A program made the position numbers and the translations under genes. From positions 50,188,946 through 50,252,945 of the forward strand of contig NC_079147.1 in the NCBI RefSeq assembly GCF_945859685.1: 64,000 nt of DNA. The letters are read 5' to 3'. The DNA is from Eupeodes corollae (lineage: Eukaryota; Arthropoda; Insecta; Diptera; Syrphidae). This document shows, one piece after another, positions 1-11,650 of this stretch (position 1 is the first letter of the stretch; every line of letters starts with the position of its first letter). The notes beneath the pieces are model-generated. The model ran no database searches. It worked only from the letters and a program-made list of their open reading frames with translations, and was not told the origin of the DNA.

Positions 1-372
1 CCAATAATGAATTGAAATATTGTATTTCTAAGGCGTCGATTCATTGTTGTTCTAAATCTATGACAATTAGCTCTTTTAAAGTCTAAGTATTGCACATCTT
101 TAATTCTAGCATTAAGAATAATATCACAGTTTATTGGAATATGATCCGAACTCAGAGCGTTGACAGCTATAGGTTGGGTAACGATTTCTGGTGAGTTCGT
201 TATAATCAAATCTAAGGTTGATGGCGAAGATTTTTTGTTGGTTGGGAAAAATTTTGGACCATTAGGATAGAGTAAACTTATAGGATACCGCAAAGTTATA
301 TCTACCAGTAACTTATAAAATGTTTTATATTCAAAATTCTGATTTTTCTTGACGATTGAAGTTCCCTATACA
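1..372 (-). pseudogene. Jockey-type LINE endonuclease, C-terminal fragment
   Basis: The minus strand keeps one open frame without a start codon. It ends in the C-terminal half of an apurinic-type endonuclease: STLDLIITN, followed about 20 residues later by SSDHIPINCD. This pair is characteristic of Jockey/I-group non-LTR endonucleases, where the SDH triad carries a catalytic His. The frame breaks near position 365, where a TAG and an apparent one-base shift lie just upstream of the aligned domain. The copy runs off the window start, so its RT part, if any, lies outside. It is a relic with no start and no N-terminal active-site residues. Confidence 0.7.
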
Positions 373-489
373 ATCAGAATCCACAGTTGTTTGATAATGT
401 CACTCCGTATTCAATATCTTTTTTCATTTCTCAAGAAAAAGCAGTAATACATACAAACATATGTTAAAATTACTTTCGAAAAAAAAATT

Positions 490-1279
490 CAAAAAAAGAG
501 GCTGGGATGCGACCCACACTGAATCAATTTTTAACAACTTTTATTAATTTTTTTCCATTTTTAATTTTTTGTAAAAAACTGTCAATTCGATTTTTCTCAA
601 CATTTTTCAGAATGTTGAAAACAATCTTTCTTTTAAGATAAAATAAGTTTAAAGCCTAAATTTTAAGTTTTTCAAAAGATATTTGAATCGATATTCAATT
701 TTTACCAACTTTGAGTATTGTTTTTTTTTTAATTTTTATTTTTTATAAAAAAACTGCCAATTTGATTTTCCACAAAATTTTATCAGATGTCAAAAACATT
801 ATTCTTCGTTGCACAAAATTGTTTTGGAGACGAAATCATATTTTAGTCGTAAAATTTTGAAGGTGACGAATTTTTTTTTTTCAGTTTTTTTGATTTAAAA
901 GAAAAACGTATTTTTTCAAAAAATATAATTCTTTGATATCACGTTACAATATATAATATAAAATTTAATTCAAGTCTCTAGCGTTTTTGGTTCGTAAGAT
1001 ATTTAGGGTTAACCAAAACCACCCACGCAATTTTCTTGAGAGCCCTTTCTGCATCTTTCTGCCTTATTATCTGTATAACAAAATTTATTTGAAATCGATA
1101 TCGCGTTTTGGTTCTTGAGCTATGGACAACGAAAAAAACGTCACGAACGTACGTACAAGCGCACGCACATATGTACATCTTTCTAAAAATCTTTCTTTTC
1201 GACTCTAGGGACCTTGAAACGTCGAGAAATTTTCAATTTGACAAATCGGACCCATTACAATAACTTACTATGCGAAGTT
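490..1279. repeat. R1 fold-back repeat, copy A (one arm)
   Basis: This stretch starts at the central GAGGCTGGGATGCGAC motif and runs outward through AT-rich repeats holding a CTGTCAATTCGATTTTTCTC-type word, then GGTTAACC, GAGAGCCCTTTCTGC and an ACGTACGT-rich patch. It ends at the family terminus, the reverse of AACTTCCCATAGG. The same ordered blocks occur at 13945-15350, 29636-29757, 46593-47228 and 61118-63216. Only one arm is present; the left arm seems to be missing. I see no coding capacity. Confidence 0.7.
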
Positions 1280-1343
1280 AAAAATTAAGTTGTAATTATA
1301 TTTAATTTGAATAACTTTAAAAAGCATGCATTCAAAAATAATA

Positions 1344-1913
1344 GTTTGTATGGGGAGAGTACGATAACTTTGGCGCCGAGATATAATAACGGTTTTTGGT
1401 AGAGGGGCTTAATACAAGCATTTTTTACTATGGGAGGGGGGGGTCTATCTCCCCCCGTTTAGGCGGTAGGGGCAATTTAAAAAAACATGTACTTTAAATG
1501 GAAAAAAAATAATTAAAAAATAACGGTAATACTTACAATTAAGTATTATACCTTTTTTTAAAGCCAACACTTGTGTCTAGTAGCTTGTTTTTAAATCAAG
1601 TCAAAACTATGCATAGTTTGCGAAAAACACTGTTTTAAACTCAAAATTTGGTCAAAAAAAAAGTTAAAAATATGGTTTAGAGTGTAATATTTCGAAACTT
1701 TTAGATTATCTACAATTTTTTTTTTTAGAATACATTGCCCTTAATTATTTTTTTTCCATTTAAAGTACATGTTTTTTTAAATTGCCCCTACCGCCTAAAC
1801 GGGGGGAGATAGACCCCCCCCTCCCATAGTAAAAAATGCTTGTATTAAGCCCCTCTACCAAAAACCGTTATTATATCTCGGCGCCAAAGTTATCGTACTC
1901 GTGCCGTTTGTAT
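1344..1913. mobile_element. Hairpin (fold-back) MITE with 160-bp arms and 8-bp TSD
   Basis: Positions 1357-1516 and 1741-1900 are inverted copies of each other. I checked them by reading and found no mismatch, including the (G)8/(C)8 run; the loop is 224 bp. The element is flanked by the direct repeat GTTTGTAT at 1344-1351 and 1906-1913, which fits an 8-bp target duplication. The outermost five bases inside it (GGGGA; GTGCC on the right) match only partly. An 8-bp TSD is known for hAT, P and Merlin elements, and ends beginning GG would suit Merlin, but no transposase is present. The loop has no long open frame. Confidence 0.8.
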
Positions 1914-2117
1914 TGTTTTTGTAAGAAAGCTGTCACTTGGATTATTACAAAAATAATGCCACTTAAGTATGGAGTAATTATTACCACATGAAATAATTTT
2001 TAAGGTAATTGAAAATTTTGTTTGTAAAATATTCTATTTTTTTTTTTCATTTTTTATAAAAGAAAAATAAATATTTTTGAAGTATGAATCTGAGTAGCAT
2101 AGAGGGATGAGAGTAGG

Positions 2118-4130
2118 TCACGTGCTTTTTGAGCAAAAAGTGAGAAAGGAACACCGACTTCTCAGAAAATAAAAGATAGGGCATGAAAAGCGTGTAGACG
2201 AAGATGTTCAGAGCCTCAAATGCAGAAACAAATTTCGAAAGTCTTAGCACTATTTGAAACAAAATTCACAAATTGAACCAAAGGCTGCAAAGACGGAAGT
2301 GAAAACGAAAGTAGAACCACAGTCACTCACTACAGAGGATATGGAAGAACTAGTTCTGCAGATTGTATATATATCAACAATGACGATTCAAATTCTGCTG
2401 TCAGAAAAATAATTTATTCAATAAAGATGACGAAAGCCAACAATCCGGTCTTCCTTAATAAGTTAAGTAAAGATTTGTATATTTAAGCTGAAGTCTAACA
2501 AAGTCGATGGCGCTGGAGCGGATGGCTTAGGAACATGCATTAACTTATCTATAAGATATGTTCCGCGGAATACATGCCTGATGAATGGGGTCTTACAATT
2601 GTTCGCCCGATAATAAAAAAGGAGACCCTTGAAACTGCGCAAACTATTGAGGAATCAACCTCGTTTATGTCGCTTACAAAATCTTCTCTGCCCTTCTCTG
2701 CCGTAGAATGTGAAAATGTCCAAGGACCATCCTGAGCAACCTGATAGGCCTTATCAGTCTGGCTTAGACCAGGAAAGTCTGCAATCACATTTTTTTAGGA
2801 TCCTGGAGAAAGCCCAACAATATAAAATCGACATCCTACATCCTTTTGTCCATTTCGACCAGGGGTGATCCATGCACCAACATATCTGTAAGATATGGTC
2901 GGAAGAAAGCATGCCCGATGAATGGAACCTCAGTATTGTTAGCACGATTCTGAAAAAAAGGAGATCCTCTAAACTGCACCAACTAAAGAGGAATCAGTCT
3001 ACTTAACATCGCCTATAAAATCTTCTCTGCCGTAATATGTGAACGTCTAAGGCCATTGTCAACAACCTGATAGGTCCTTATCAGTGTGGTATTAGACCAG
3101 GAAAGTCTAGAGTCGATCCAATATTGACATTACGGCAGATCCAGGAAAAAAACCTAAGAACACCAACTCGATAAAAACCCACCATCTTTACATCGATTTC
3201 AAGGCCGCATATGACAGCATCTACAGGGACTGTAAAGAGCAATGAGCAGTTTTGCAATCCTGCCAAACTCGTCCGTTTGTGCAGGATGACAATGGAGAAT
3301 TCACGCTGCTCCATAAAGGTTGAAAACAACTTAACAGAATCTTTGGATGTCAAAAAAGGTTTTATAGACAGGGTGATGCGATGTCATACGATTTTTTTAA
3401 CATGGTACTTGTAAGAATGTCCAATTACTAGTACATATATGCTGATGACATTGACATAATCGGAAGAACTCACCGTGAAGTCAATGGGGGAATTTTTGGG
3501 TATTGAGGCAGAGGCTGCAAAAATGGGTTTAACGGTTAATGAGAGCAAAACAAAGTACATGCTTTCGTCAAGAAAGGACCTGCACAACAAACGTCTTGGT
3601 CAAAACGTCACAATCGACAGACATAACTTTGATATAGTCAAGGACTTCGTCTTCCTAGGCTAAACGCAGAAAACAACACCAGCGCTGAGATAAAATGAAG
3701 AATTACTCTTGCTAACCGCTGTTTCTTTTGGGTTTAGAAAGCAATTGAGTAGCAAAGCCCTCCCTCGAAGTACCAAAGTGTCGCTCATCACCCTCGTCCT
3801 GGTTACGGTGCAGATGGATTATGAGAAAAGCGGATGAAAGCACCTTGGGCCGTTTCGAGGGAAAAGTTCTTCGTGTCATCTACGGCCCCGTTTGCATCGA
3901 AGGGGAGTGGAGGAGAAGATGGAATGGCGAGCTGTACGGGCTGAACACCGACATAGCCAGAAGGGTAATGATGATGGCTGGGTCACGTAGAGGGCATAGA
4001 AACCAATGCTTCGGCTCGGAAAGTCTTCAAATCCACACCCACAGGACAGCGCATTAGGGGAAGACCACAAATCAGGTGGCGCGCACAAGTGGAAAGTGAC
4101 CGCACCCAACTTGGAGCGGGAGGCTGTACA
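2118..4130 (+). pseudogene. RTE-type LINE copy 4, heavily decayed, RT segment doubled
   Basis: This copy runs from the endonuclease-RT linker (about 2118-2290) through RT (2490-3660) to the C-terminal domain (3700-4130). Each block resembles the RTE copies at 20.6 and 57 kb. Recognisable pieces include the YADDIDIIGR catalytic block near 3437, a KTKYMLSS block near 3550 and FEGKVLRVIYGP near 3860. Many stops and shifts break the frame. The segment coding for IWS..PDEW through the primer-grip region occurs twice in tandem, at about 2543-2862 and 2880-3210, either by duplication or because two copies were joined. Confidence 0.75.
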
Positions 4131-4179
4131 CTGTACGTCAACTTAAATGGTTTATTTAATTAAAAGCACTAGTATTATT

Positions 4180-4765
4180 AACTTCCCATTGGAACTTTTT
4201 GTAATCAGCCCGATTTGTCGAATTGAACATTTCGCGAATCTAAATCAAAGATTTTTAGAGAGTTGTTCGGAATACTTGTTTTCGTCGGTTATAACTCAAG
4301 ATCAGCAGATGTATCGGATTCCAAATTACACATAATAACATGCGGAAAGGTCTGAAAAAAATTAAAGATAGTGTTAGTTGTACGAAAGAAATTTAAAAAT
4401 TGCAGTGAAAAATTTGTGTTTGACCCCATATGCTGTATTCGCATATATGCGAAAAAGTCAAATAAACTGACAAAAATTCTAAAAACTGGTTAATATCTTA
4501 AAAGATAACTTATTATTGTTAACTTTCAAAAAAAATTGACAGTTTTTAAAGAAAATTAAAAGCAACCAAAATGAGTCAATAAACAGCTTAAGTTTCAAAA
4601 AAGTTCAATTATAAATTGCATGTCCTTTGAAGTTTCTTAAATAACAATTTGGCTTATTGTAAAAATAAATTATGCTAATGGAAAGTTATCAGTTTTGATC
4701 TCATTCGACACTCATTTTTAATTTTTTCCGATATTAAAGTAAAATTTCCTCAAGAAACCGTATTC
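4180..4765. repeat. R1 fold-back repeat, diverged copy F
   Basis: The stretch opens with AACTTCCCATTGGAACTTT, close to the R1 terminus at 61118, then shows the same order of blocks: CCGATTTGTCGAATTGAACA, AAAGATTTTTAGA and TAACTCAAGA. AT-rich sequence with an AATTGACAGTTTTT word follows at about 4538. Divergence is higher than in other copies and the inner boundary is approximate. It is non-coding. Confidence 0.5.
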
Positions 4766-5452
4766 GAGTTTTGCTGCTTCTCCATAAAATGTATTAAACA
4801 TTTATTTGTCTGACCTTAAATATACACAAAGGGCAATGAAGACTTGAAGTAATTCAAGCAAACACTGAATTTGAATGTGTAACGTTTTACTAACCCAGAT
4901 ACAAAGCACATTTCAAATACAAATTTCTTCCATAAAAAAAAATATCAATTGGAAAAAGATGTATCTTCAAAAATATAAACTTCATTCGATGGACTGTCAA
5001 ACATGTATAAATATTGTATATACATATGTTTGAATGTATATATGACAGTAGAACAATGCAAACTTTCTCAATTATTATGAAAGAAGTATTCATTTCCTTT
5101 AGGGAATGTCAAATTTAGATATTTTATGCCATGTACAGTACTACATGTACAATCCTTTTTTGCAAAGGAATTTTCCTATCCTCGGGTAGTACTTTGAACA
5201 ATATGTTTCATAGAAAAGGAACATGAAACAACTGAGTATTCAAAAAAAAAAAAAAAATAATAAAAGGAAAAAGAAACTATATGCACCTAATACCTATTCT
5301 CCCATTGTACAAAAGAATATTTCCGAATATTTCTTCTAAAACCAAAATAAGACTTCGCTACTGGTCGTTTGGTATTGTTCTAAATTTTATATGAGTTTTA
5401 TGGGAGATATTTTGGAAGAAGAAGTTTCATTGAAACATCACTAGATACATTA
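4766..5452. other. AT-rich, no recognised feature
   Basis: I see no gene here. Short open frames are AT-driven, and there is an A15 run near 5250. Nothing in the stretch resembles other parts of the window. Confidence 0.6.
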
Positions 5453-5638
5453 GGTGGCGCAACATTCCGTTTGAGAACTAGGGACTAAGGACTGACAACT
5501 CTCAACCATTCCTGTGTGCGAATAATTGCAGTGATGGAGGGGACCTACAGTTTATGTGCCGAATCCGAACGGCTAAAAAGCACTTTTTCATGACAAGTAT
5601 TGGTCTTGGAGAATTTGTCAATTCTTCGCAAGAGGCAG
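5453..5638 (-). repeat. SINE family member, copy 1 (body and tail)
   Basis: On the minus strand this matches the body and 3' tail of the SINE at 40866-41125: a TTGCGAAGAATTGACAA-type segment, GTAGGTCCCCTCCAT, GGAATGGTTGAGAGTTGTC and a tail ending in GTTGCGCCACC. The tRNA-like head is missing. A mariner relic abuts the 5' end. The four SINE copies in the window differ by many substitutions, so this family is not young here. Confidence 0.7.
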
Positions 5639-5639
5639 C

Positions 5640-6395
5640 GATCGACCTGCAGCTGGTTTTTCTTCTATCCAAGACTTCACTGCTTCCTTTACTTCCTCGT
5701 GCGACGTAAACTGGGTCATTTAAAGTCTCTCTTAAGGTCTTTGAAGAAGTGGAAATCACAATGTGCCAAATCAGGTGATTACGGTGGGTGTTTAAAAACC
5801 TCGAATTTCAACTGCTTGAGAGCAGTACTGGTTGAATTTGATGTGTTAGGTCGGGCGTTATCGTGATCCAACAAAATAGTGTCAATTGATCCACGAACAA
5901 AACACACTCGTCTCCTCAACTTTTTAGTGACTCAATGTATTGGGCTGAGTTTACATTTGTCCCCTTTTCCAAATAATCCGTTAGATAAACTTTATTTCCA
6001 TCCCTAATCTTTCCCGCTGAAGGCCTTGAACTCTTTGGGCTGGGGAGAAGTGACATGGCGATATTCCATACTCTGTAATTTTTCTTCTGGATCGTAGTGA
6101 TGCACCCAACTTTCGTCACCGTTCACAATTTTTAAGAGAAACTGTTCTCATTCTTGGTGATAACGATTCAACAATTTGTAGCTACACTCAACTCGAATGT
6201 TCTTGTTTTCCTTTGTCAACATTTTTGGTAGCGCAAAGACTCTTTCCTTCGACATCCCAACAATATCAACTATGCGGTTTTAAGTTACTCCGCGATAATT
6301 TTTGATAACTTCGTCCACTTGAATTCAATGTTTTTCATCCGTAACAGTAACAGGTCGTCCATCACGATTTTTATCCAGAATATTCATTTAACCAT
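5640..6395 (-). pseudogene. mariner-type transposase relic
   Basis: Read on the minus strand, the pieces appear in mariner order: DKNRDGRPVTVTDEKH (N-terminal helix-turn-helix region), GMSKERVFALPKMLTKE, then GDESWVHHYDPE, which holds the first catalytic Asp, then LLDHDNARPN with the second Asp, and finally SPDLAHCDFHFFKDLKR with the third. This is the D,D34D layout of mariner. At least five stops or shifts interrupt it, including within the linker and after the second Asp, so no transposase can be made. Terminal inverted repeats were not located. Confidence 0.8.
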
Positions 6396-7482
6396 GGTCA
6401 GTTAATTTAAATAAAAACCGAAAGAGATAGATAGAATAGCTTCGGTCTACAATTTTACTACCGTAAACAGCTTTTAGTGGTCGTCATCAAATATTCTAAA
6501 CCAGACACAGGGTTTTTTAAACTATGTTTTAGGAAAGTTAGCAGACTTTTAGCCAACATTTTTAAGATCATAATATTGTTCAAATTATTAGAAATTTCAA
6601 TACCTATGTAAAAATCGTTGTTAACCTCCAAAGATTTTCATTCTTACAAAACTTGTGTACAACTCACACATTTAATCTTTTGACGACAATTCAAAAGAAA
6701 TCATTGAAAATTTATGGACACATAAAATTCGAACTGAAAATTTAGTTTTCTTGAAATAAATGGGAAGAACTATTAGAATATTTGGATTTTTTTGTGGTAA
6801 GCTCTTTCTTTTATTCTAATTTTTATCATAGCTTGAATATCATTTTTCACCAGTCGAGACTGAAAAAGGCGAACCAATGCACAATGTTGGATTCAGATTC
6901 AGATTTTGCAGAACCCTTGACACATCGAATGAGTCACGACTGATTTTCTTCTTCTCTTCTCATCAAGTAAAACGAAAAATCCAAATTTTGCTTTGGGAGC
7001 TCTATTTTTTAACTATCTGAAGAAAATAAGACGGCACTTAATTAAATGTATATTTTTGTTACAGGAGCGAAAATTGTATCAGGATTTTATAAGAATGCAC
7101 AAAGAAGATAATAAATATAATTTAAAAGTATAAATTCACAAAAATACTACCTAAAAGAGAATAAAAACGCAAGAAAATTGACTTTCGGAAACACATAAAC
7201 TTTACTTTATTTAAAAAATAATTAACACACGTTTTTGTCTTAAAAATGTTTTGCTAAGTAAAGTTAATGAATTTAAAAATATAATGTTTTAAAAATTCTG
7301 GACTCAAAGTGCTGTAAATAGTCTGAAAAAGAAAAACCGTTTTAATAATGTAAAAAGTACGAACTTTTTAATATTATCATAACAATTTCCCAGAATTTTT
7401 ATTTATAATAAATTTTTCGAACAGAATAGAAACGCCGTTTTAGAAAAAAATCACTTTGCTGACTTTTCCGGCAATTAGTATT
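6396..7482. other. AT-rich, no recognised feature
   Basis: This is non-coding in all frames by eye. It has many poly-A and poly-T tracts and no motif or repeat shared with the rest of the window. Confidence 0.6.
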
Positions 7483-7686
7483 TTTTCGCTGGTATTACCT
7501 CTTGCGATTAATTGAAAAATCCTATAAGAGTATTTCTTGTCATAAGTTATTTTTCAAATTAGCTGTTCGGATGTGTCAGAAAAAATTGTAGGTCACTCCA
7601 TCCCTGAAATAAGTCGCAAACCGGAATGGTTGACAGTTGTAACTCACAAGGTTCTGATTCTCTACGAGCTGTTGTGTTGCCTAATT
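7483..7686 (+). repeat. SINE family member, copy 2
   Basis: This is a diverged plus-strand copy. CTGGTATTACCTCTTGCGA corresponds to the GGGTACTGCCTTTTGCGA body of the SINE at 41 kb. It is followed by TCTTGTCATAAG, CAAATTAGCTGTTCGG, TGTAGGTCACTCCATCC and CCGGAATGGTTGACAGTTG in the expected order, ending in GTTGTGTTGCCTA. The tRNA-like head is not recognisable upstream. Confidence 0.6.
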
Positions 7687-8250
7687 TACTGTGTATAACC
7701 AAGTATTATTTCATAGAAACAATCAGTTGGCATACCGATCAATTGGAAAAAAATGTTTGAGCCAAAATGACTCCTCTATTCTCTATTGATGAATAACTTT
7801 ATTACAAAATGTCTGCAATAATAGTCAAACTTCAAACAATACCCATCAGTTTATCGAGTATAGAGATTTTTAATCGCATGTCAAGACTGATGAATTCTTT
7901 ACTAAAATCCTTCCGTTTTCATTTAATTTTAATTCAATTTTAAACAAAATATTTTTTTTTTTAATTTAGTAATTCAATCTATAAATTTATGCGCTTGAGG
8001 TTGTATTTGAGCTCATAAAGTAAATTTTAAAATTTTACAATAATATTCAAGTAATTTATTTTTCATTTTCAAAAAAATGTTAAATGTATAAACTTAAAGA
8101 AATAAAACATATAATCTATTTTTAATCATATTTTATTGTTTATATGTTTTAGATCTTTCCTTTCATCAAAGCATTTAATGTGTTTAAAGTCTTAATTTGG
8201 GTAAGTCATATCTTGTTTAGTTGCTTCAAGTTTTCAAATATGTGGTTATA
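7687..8250. other. AT-rich, no recognised feature
   Basis: No gene or repeat recognised. The region lies between two oppositely oriented SINE copies (7483-7686 plus, 8251-8452 minus). Confidence 0.55.
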
Positions 8251-8452
8251 ATAATAAATAAATTAGGTGGTGAAACAGTCTGTTGAGAACTAAGGCCTAG
8301 TGACTTACAACTCTCAACCATTTCTGTGTGCGAGTAATGCTATCAGGGATGGAGGGGACCTACAGTTTAAAGTCAAATCCGATCGGCTAATTTTTAGAAA
8401 GCTTTTACTCTTGGAGGATTTGTCAATTCTTCGCAAGAGGCAGTACCCGTGA
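8251..8452 (-). repeat. SINE family member, copy 3
   Basis: This minus-strand copy has an (AATA)n tail at 8251-8263, then AGGTGGTGAAACAGTCTG at the 3' end of the element, ACAACTCTCAACCATT, GGAGGGGACCTACAGTTTA and TTTGTCAATTCTTCGCAAGA. It stops at GGCAGTACCCGTG, before the tRNA-like head seen in the 41-kb copy. Confidence 0.7.
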
Positions 8453-9304
8453 AAAAAAAAACTTTTAATAATGAATACTTTATCATAAATAAGTCGACTT
8501 ATTGTAATCTGATTTCAGAATACTCAACAAATTAATCGTTAAACATACCAAACCCTCTTATCATTTGAATTGAAAATTAAAATTTCATTTATTTTTAAGC
8601 ACTAGACAAAATACGTATAGTTCAATAAATAATAATAATAAATCTTAAGAAGTTTTAGGGGCGTGTCAACTTAACTGAATTCAAAAAGCGATTCAATTTA
8701 TTAACAAATATATTTAAGTTTAATTTAAAAATAATCAGTTTCGTTGAAAGATTTATTGAAACAAAATTATTCGCCACAAGAACTATGTTAACTGGTTGGA
8801 GGCAAATCGACGAATAATCAATTAAATAGCAAAAATTTGAAATGGGCAGATGCAATTCTAACGCAATCTTGCGGCCGATTCGAGATGCTTGCTATTATTT
8901 AAATTTTACGGCGTTAGTGAGATAGACTCTTACTCTTAATATTGTTTTTTTAAATTCTGTTAGAAATGAAATTCAATTAACCTTCTTACCATAATAACTA
9001 TAAGAAATTTATAGATTTGAGAATATGGATAAATTTAAACGAATCTTTTATTTACTGCAGCCCAAAATTTATTTAAATATCTACTATCGCTCTAAACTGC
9101 AAGCTAATTGAATTCAAATTTGTATAAATTATGAGTAAGCCACTTACGTGGTAATCTTTATTACTTTATACCGTAAAATTGGTTATTCTGATTAATGAAT
9201 TTAGTTCCCCCCACAAATATAGTTGAATTGTTAAATAACTTAATTGGAATCAATTTCCCCCAAACCAACTAATTTCATTGCAAGTTTTTACACCACACTA
9301 ATAG
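8453..9304. other. AT-rich, no recognised feature
   Basis: I see no supported gene. The short frame at 8655-8855 (minus) is low-complexity Ile/Asn/Leu sequence and looks like chance. Confidence 0.55.
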
Positions 9305-9613
9305 ATTCCTGGAGGGATTTTTCAACATCACTTAGCGATTCTAAGCATAAAATCATCTATCTACCCCCTAAAAAAAGGGAATTTTAATAAAACATTTTCA
9401 CGAAACCACTACTCAACACACAATCATCTTTTTAATCGTGATTTGAAGAAGTATCCTTTTGCCCTGTCAACAACACCACCACCAATTTCTCCGAATGTTA
9501 GACGAAGAAGTGCAATGCAGCAGCAACCGAGCTATTTCCATATTAAAGAATTCGTCCGCAGTTCTTCAGCTCTTCAGCTGGCACTGGAGGTTTTTTCTAT
9601 TAAGCAAAACTGG
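9305..9613 (+). other. Possible host exon (unidentified)
   Basis: An open frame without an obvious start runs to a TAA at 9614. Its last 55 codons have a mixed, protein-like composition: STTPPPISPNVRRRSAMQ, then SYFHIKEFVRSSSALQLALE. Codon composition and lower AT content stand out from the surroundings. A donor-like CTG|GTAAAT sits at about 9610-9617 right at the end of the good-looking stretch. Possible acceptors are weak, for example the TTAG ending near 9500. I do not recognise the protein. An alternative frame beginning with ATG at 9459 (108 codons) overlaps and looks less protein-like. Confidence 0.25.
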
Positions 9614-11424
9614 TAAATGGCAGGCTGCTTCAGAAGCTAAAGCTATGCAATTTCGTAGGATGTACGACCAGAGAAAAATCCTTTCTCGGTTTACATTATT
9701 TTATTTTATCCTAGATATATCCTGCCTGAGCAACACTCTACGAACGAAGGGTTTTCTTTTTATTTCTGTGCATGGACAAAAGTAACAATGTACTGACTCT
9801 GATAGAAACCTGTGTGTGCTATTTTTCTGTGTTTTGGAACTTATTTAGCTTTTTGTCTATACTGGCTTTCGTGTGTGTATGGGTATGTATTGAGCAAATT
9901 GACTAGTTGAGGATTCTTTGTAGTTAGATTCTTGTTGCTCTTTTCATGACCAGCAAAGTTCTACACTTTAACTGAAACGTAAACAGGATTCGTTACATTA
10001 CTGATTTTTCTTTCTGGTTTCTACGAATGTGAAGGCTTTTTACAAGTTAAAGGTATTGATATTTGTTATTTCTCAAAGGTTTTGGTTTTCAATCAATATT
10101 TTTGATGCACAGTGATCAAATACTACTCGTAGACAGTAAATTTGTTTTTGGCTCACAATTGCGTGTTTTGCTTGTTTTATCTTTGAAAGCAAAAAGTCAG
10201 GCATTTCGAGAATCAAAAGGTAATGTAGATATTTCAGCAGAGGACCTATACTATAAACTTTGGTTGGTATTACTAAATGGAAACGGACTTTTTAAACCTT
10301 AATTTGTTTGTTTCACTAATAAATTGTTATAGAGACATTCCAACCAGTAAAGGGCCGGGCTTGTACTTGTAGGTTATTGGAACAACACTGAATCAGAATC
10401 ATATATTGTTCGGATGATAATTGCTTTAATCCTTTGAATTCTTTCCAGACTGTTGGCACCACCACTTCATAATCAAAACCAAACTTTCCTTCTATTCTCA
10501 ATAAATGATGAAATAAGAAGATGTGAATTCAATGTAAAGTGAAAACGAAGCGTCAATTCAACTGTCTAATCAAATGATTTCAGATCCTTGAGCAGAATTC
10601 TCCTCAGGTTAGTTCAAGAAATTTTGAGCTACTGGCGATGATCGTGGGTTGATGTTCTTGAATTGATATGTTTTGCTTAAATTATGGGTGTTGTCAACTG
10701 GCATACCAGTTTTAAAATGCAGGATCGTTGGGTGCTTCATTATGTCCAAAATTTCTTTTCAGAAACTGGTCAAACTACATTTTTTGGATAAGTTCTTATT
10801 ATTTCCAATGTTGTTTTTGCTTAATGTGACTTATTTTACCTCGGAGCTTTGGTAGTAAATTTCTGTCAAGATATCGAGTTGCAGAAAACTGCTGTGTCAT
10901 AATAACATATTATTTGAAAACTAAACACAAGCTGTATGAATATTTTATTAACTATCGTTACAGGGAAACCCTTGGAGAGGAAGTCATTATGAAATTGTGC
11001 CGTGAAAACTTAACGTTAATGACAAAGCAGAACAAGATTTCAGCAAAATCAAATCTAAACAACTGATAGGAGTGGTTTCTCAACTTAAATATTTTTCGAA
11101 CAAATAAATGATGTTTCATATAATTGAAAAAAATAAAAATGGTTTTTGCGCATAAAAGATCTTGGTAATAATTTAAGATATTGGCTATTGGTAAATAAAA
11201 AAACTTAGGGAAAACAAAGATTTTTAAGTCAAAGCTAGAGTTTGTGTGATTAAAAACAAGCTTTAGCTTTTTTCCCAACTTAAGCTCCAAATTGTGTGAT
11301 GTAGCTTAATGCCATGTTATAACTAAAGTTTAAAAAATAACAATTTCGATTTTTAAAAGAAAATAAGGCTTTGCTAAATAATTTTTAATAATCTCTTAGC
11401 AAAAGATAATGATTTTTTAATGTT
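9614..11424. other. Moderately AT-rich, nothing firm
   Basis: Short frames such as 10316-10501 (minus, 61 codons, with VPTVWKEFKGLKQLSSEQ) have a plausible amino-acid mix but no recognised motif, partner exon or splice pattern. I make no call. Confidence 0.5.
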
Positions 11425-11603
11425 TTTGAGATATCTGAGTGCACCTGGATTTCAGCTCTGCAATGATGCTGAAGAATTCACAAGTTTTGACGATCAGTGG
11501 CTCAATTAATGACTTGAGGTTCTTGAAAATATCAACAATATATTCATTGATGAACTCGAATATGCGGCAAAATGGTATCATTCTTTGAGATTCTGGATAC
11601 GGT
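11425..11603 (-). pseudogene. Possible gypsy-type RT/RNase H linker fragment
   Basis: The minus strand keeps about 60 open codons: GVIPYPE, then FEFINEYIVDIFKNLKSLIE and CEFFSIIAELKSRCTQ. The order resembles the segment after the RT core of Ty3/gypsy polyproteins, where a G-x-x-P-x-P-E block is followed by a F(L)xxINYYRxF-like helix and a C-x-x-(A)F-x-x-LK block. The match is weak and by eye only. If real, it is a short orphan fragment with stops at both ends. Confidence 0.3.
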
Positions 11604-11604
11604 A

Positions 11605-11650
11605 TGACACCTTGACTTCAAGCGCCTTGACACCTTGACTTCAAGCGCCT
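11605..11650. repeat. Two tandem copies of a 23-bp unit
   Basis: GACACCTTGACTTCAAGCGC plus CTT occurs twice in direct succession (11605-11627, 11628-11650) without a mismatch, a recent local duplication. It lies just upstream (minus sense) of the possible gypsy fragment. Confidence 0.85.

Noticed and set aside
9459..9785. 108-codon frame with ATG start
   Set aside because: It overlaps a better-looking frame and its sequence has no domain; I kept only the alternative frame as a weak exon candidate.
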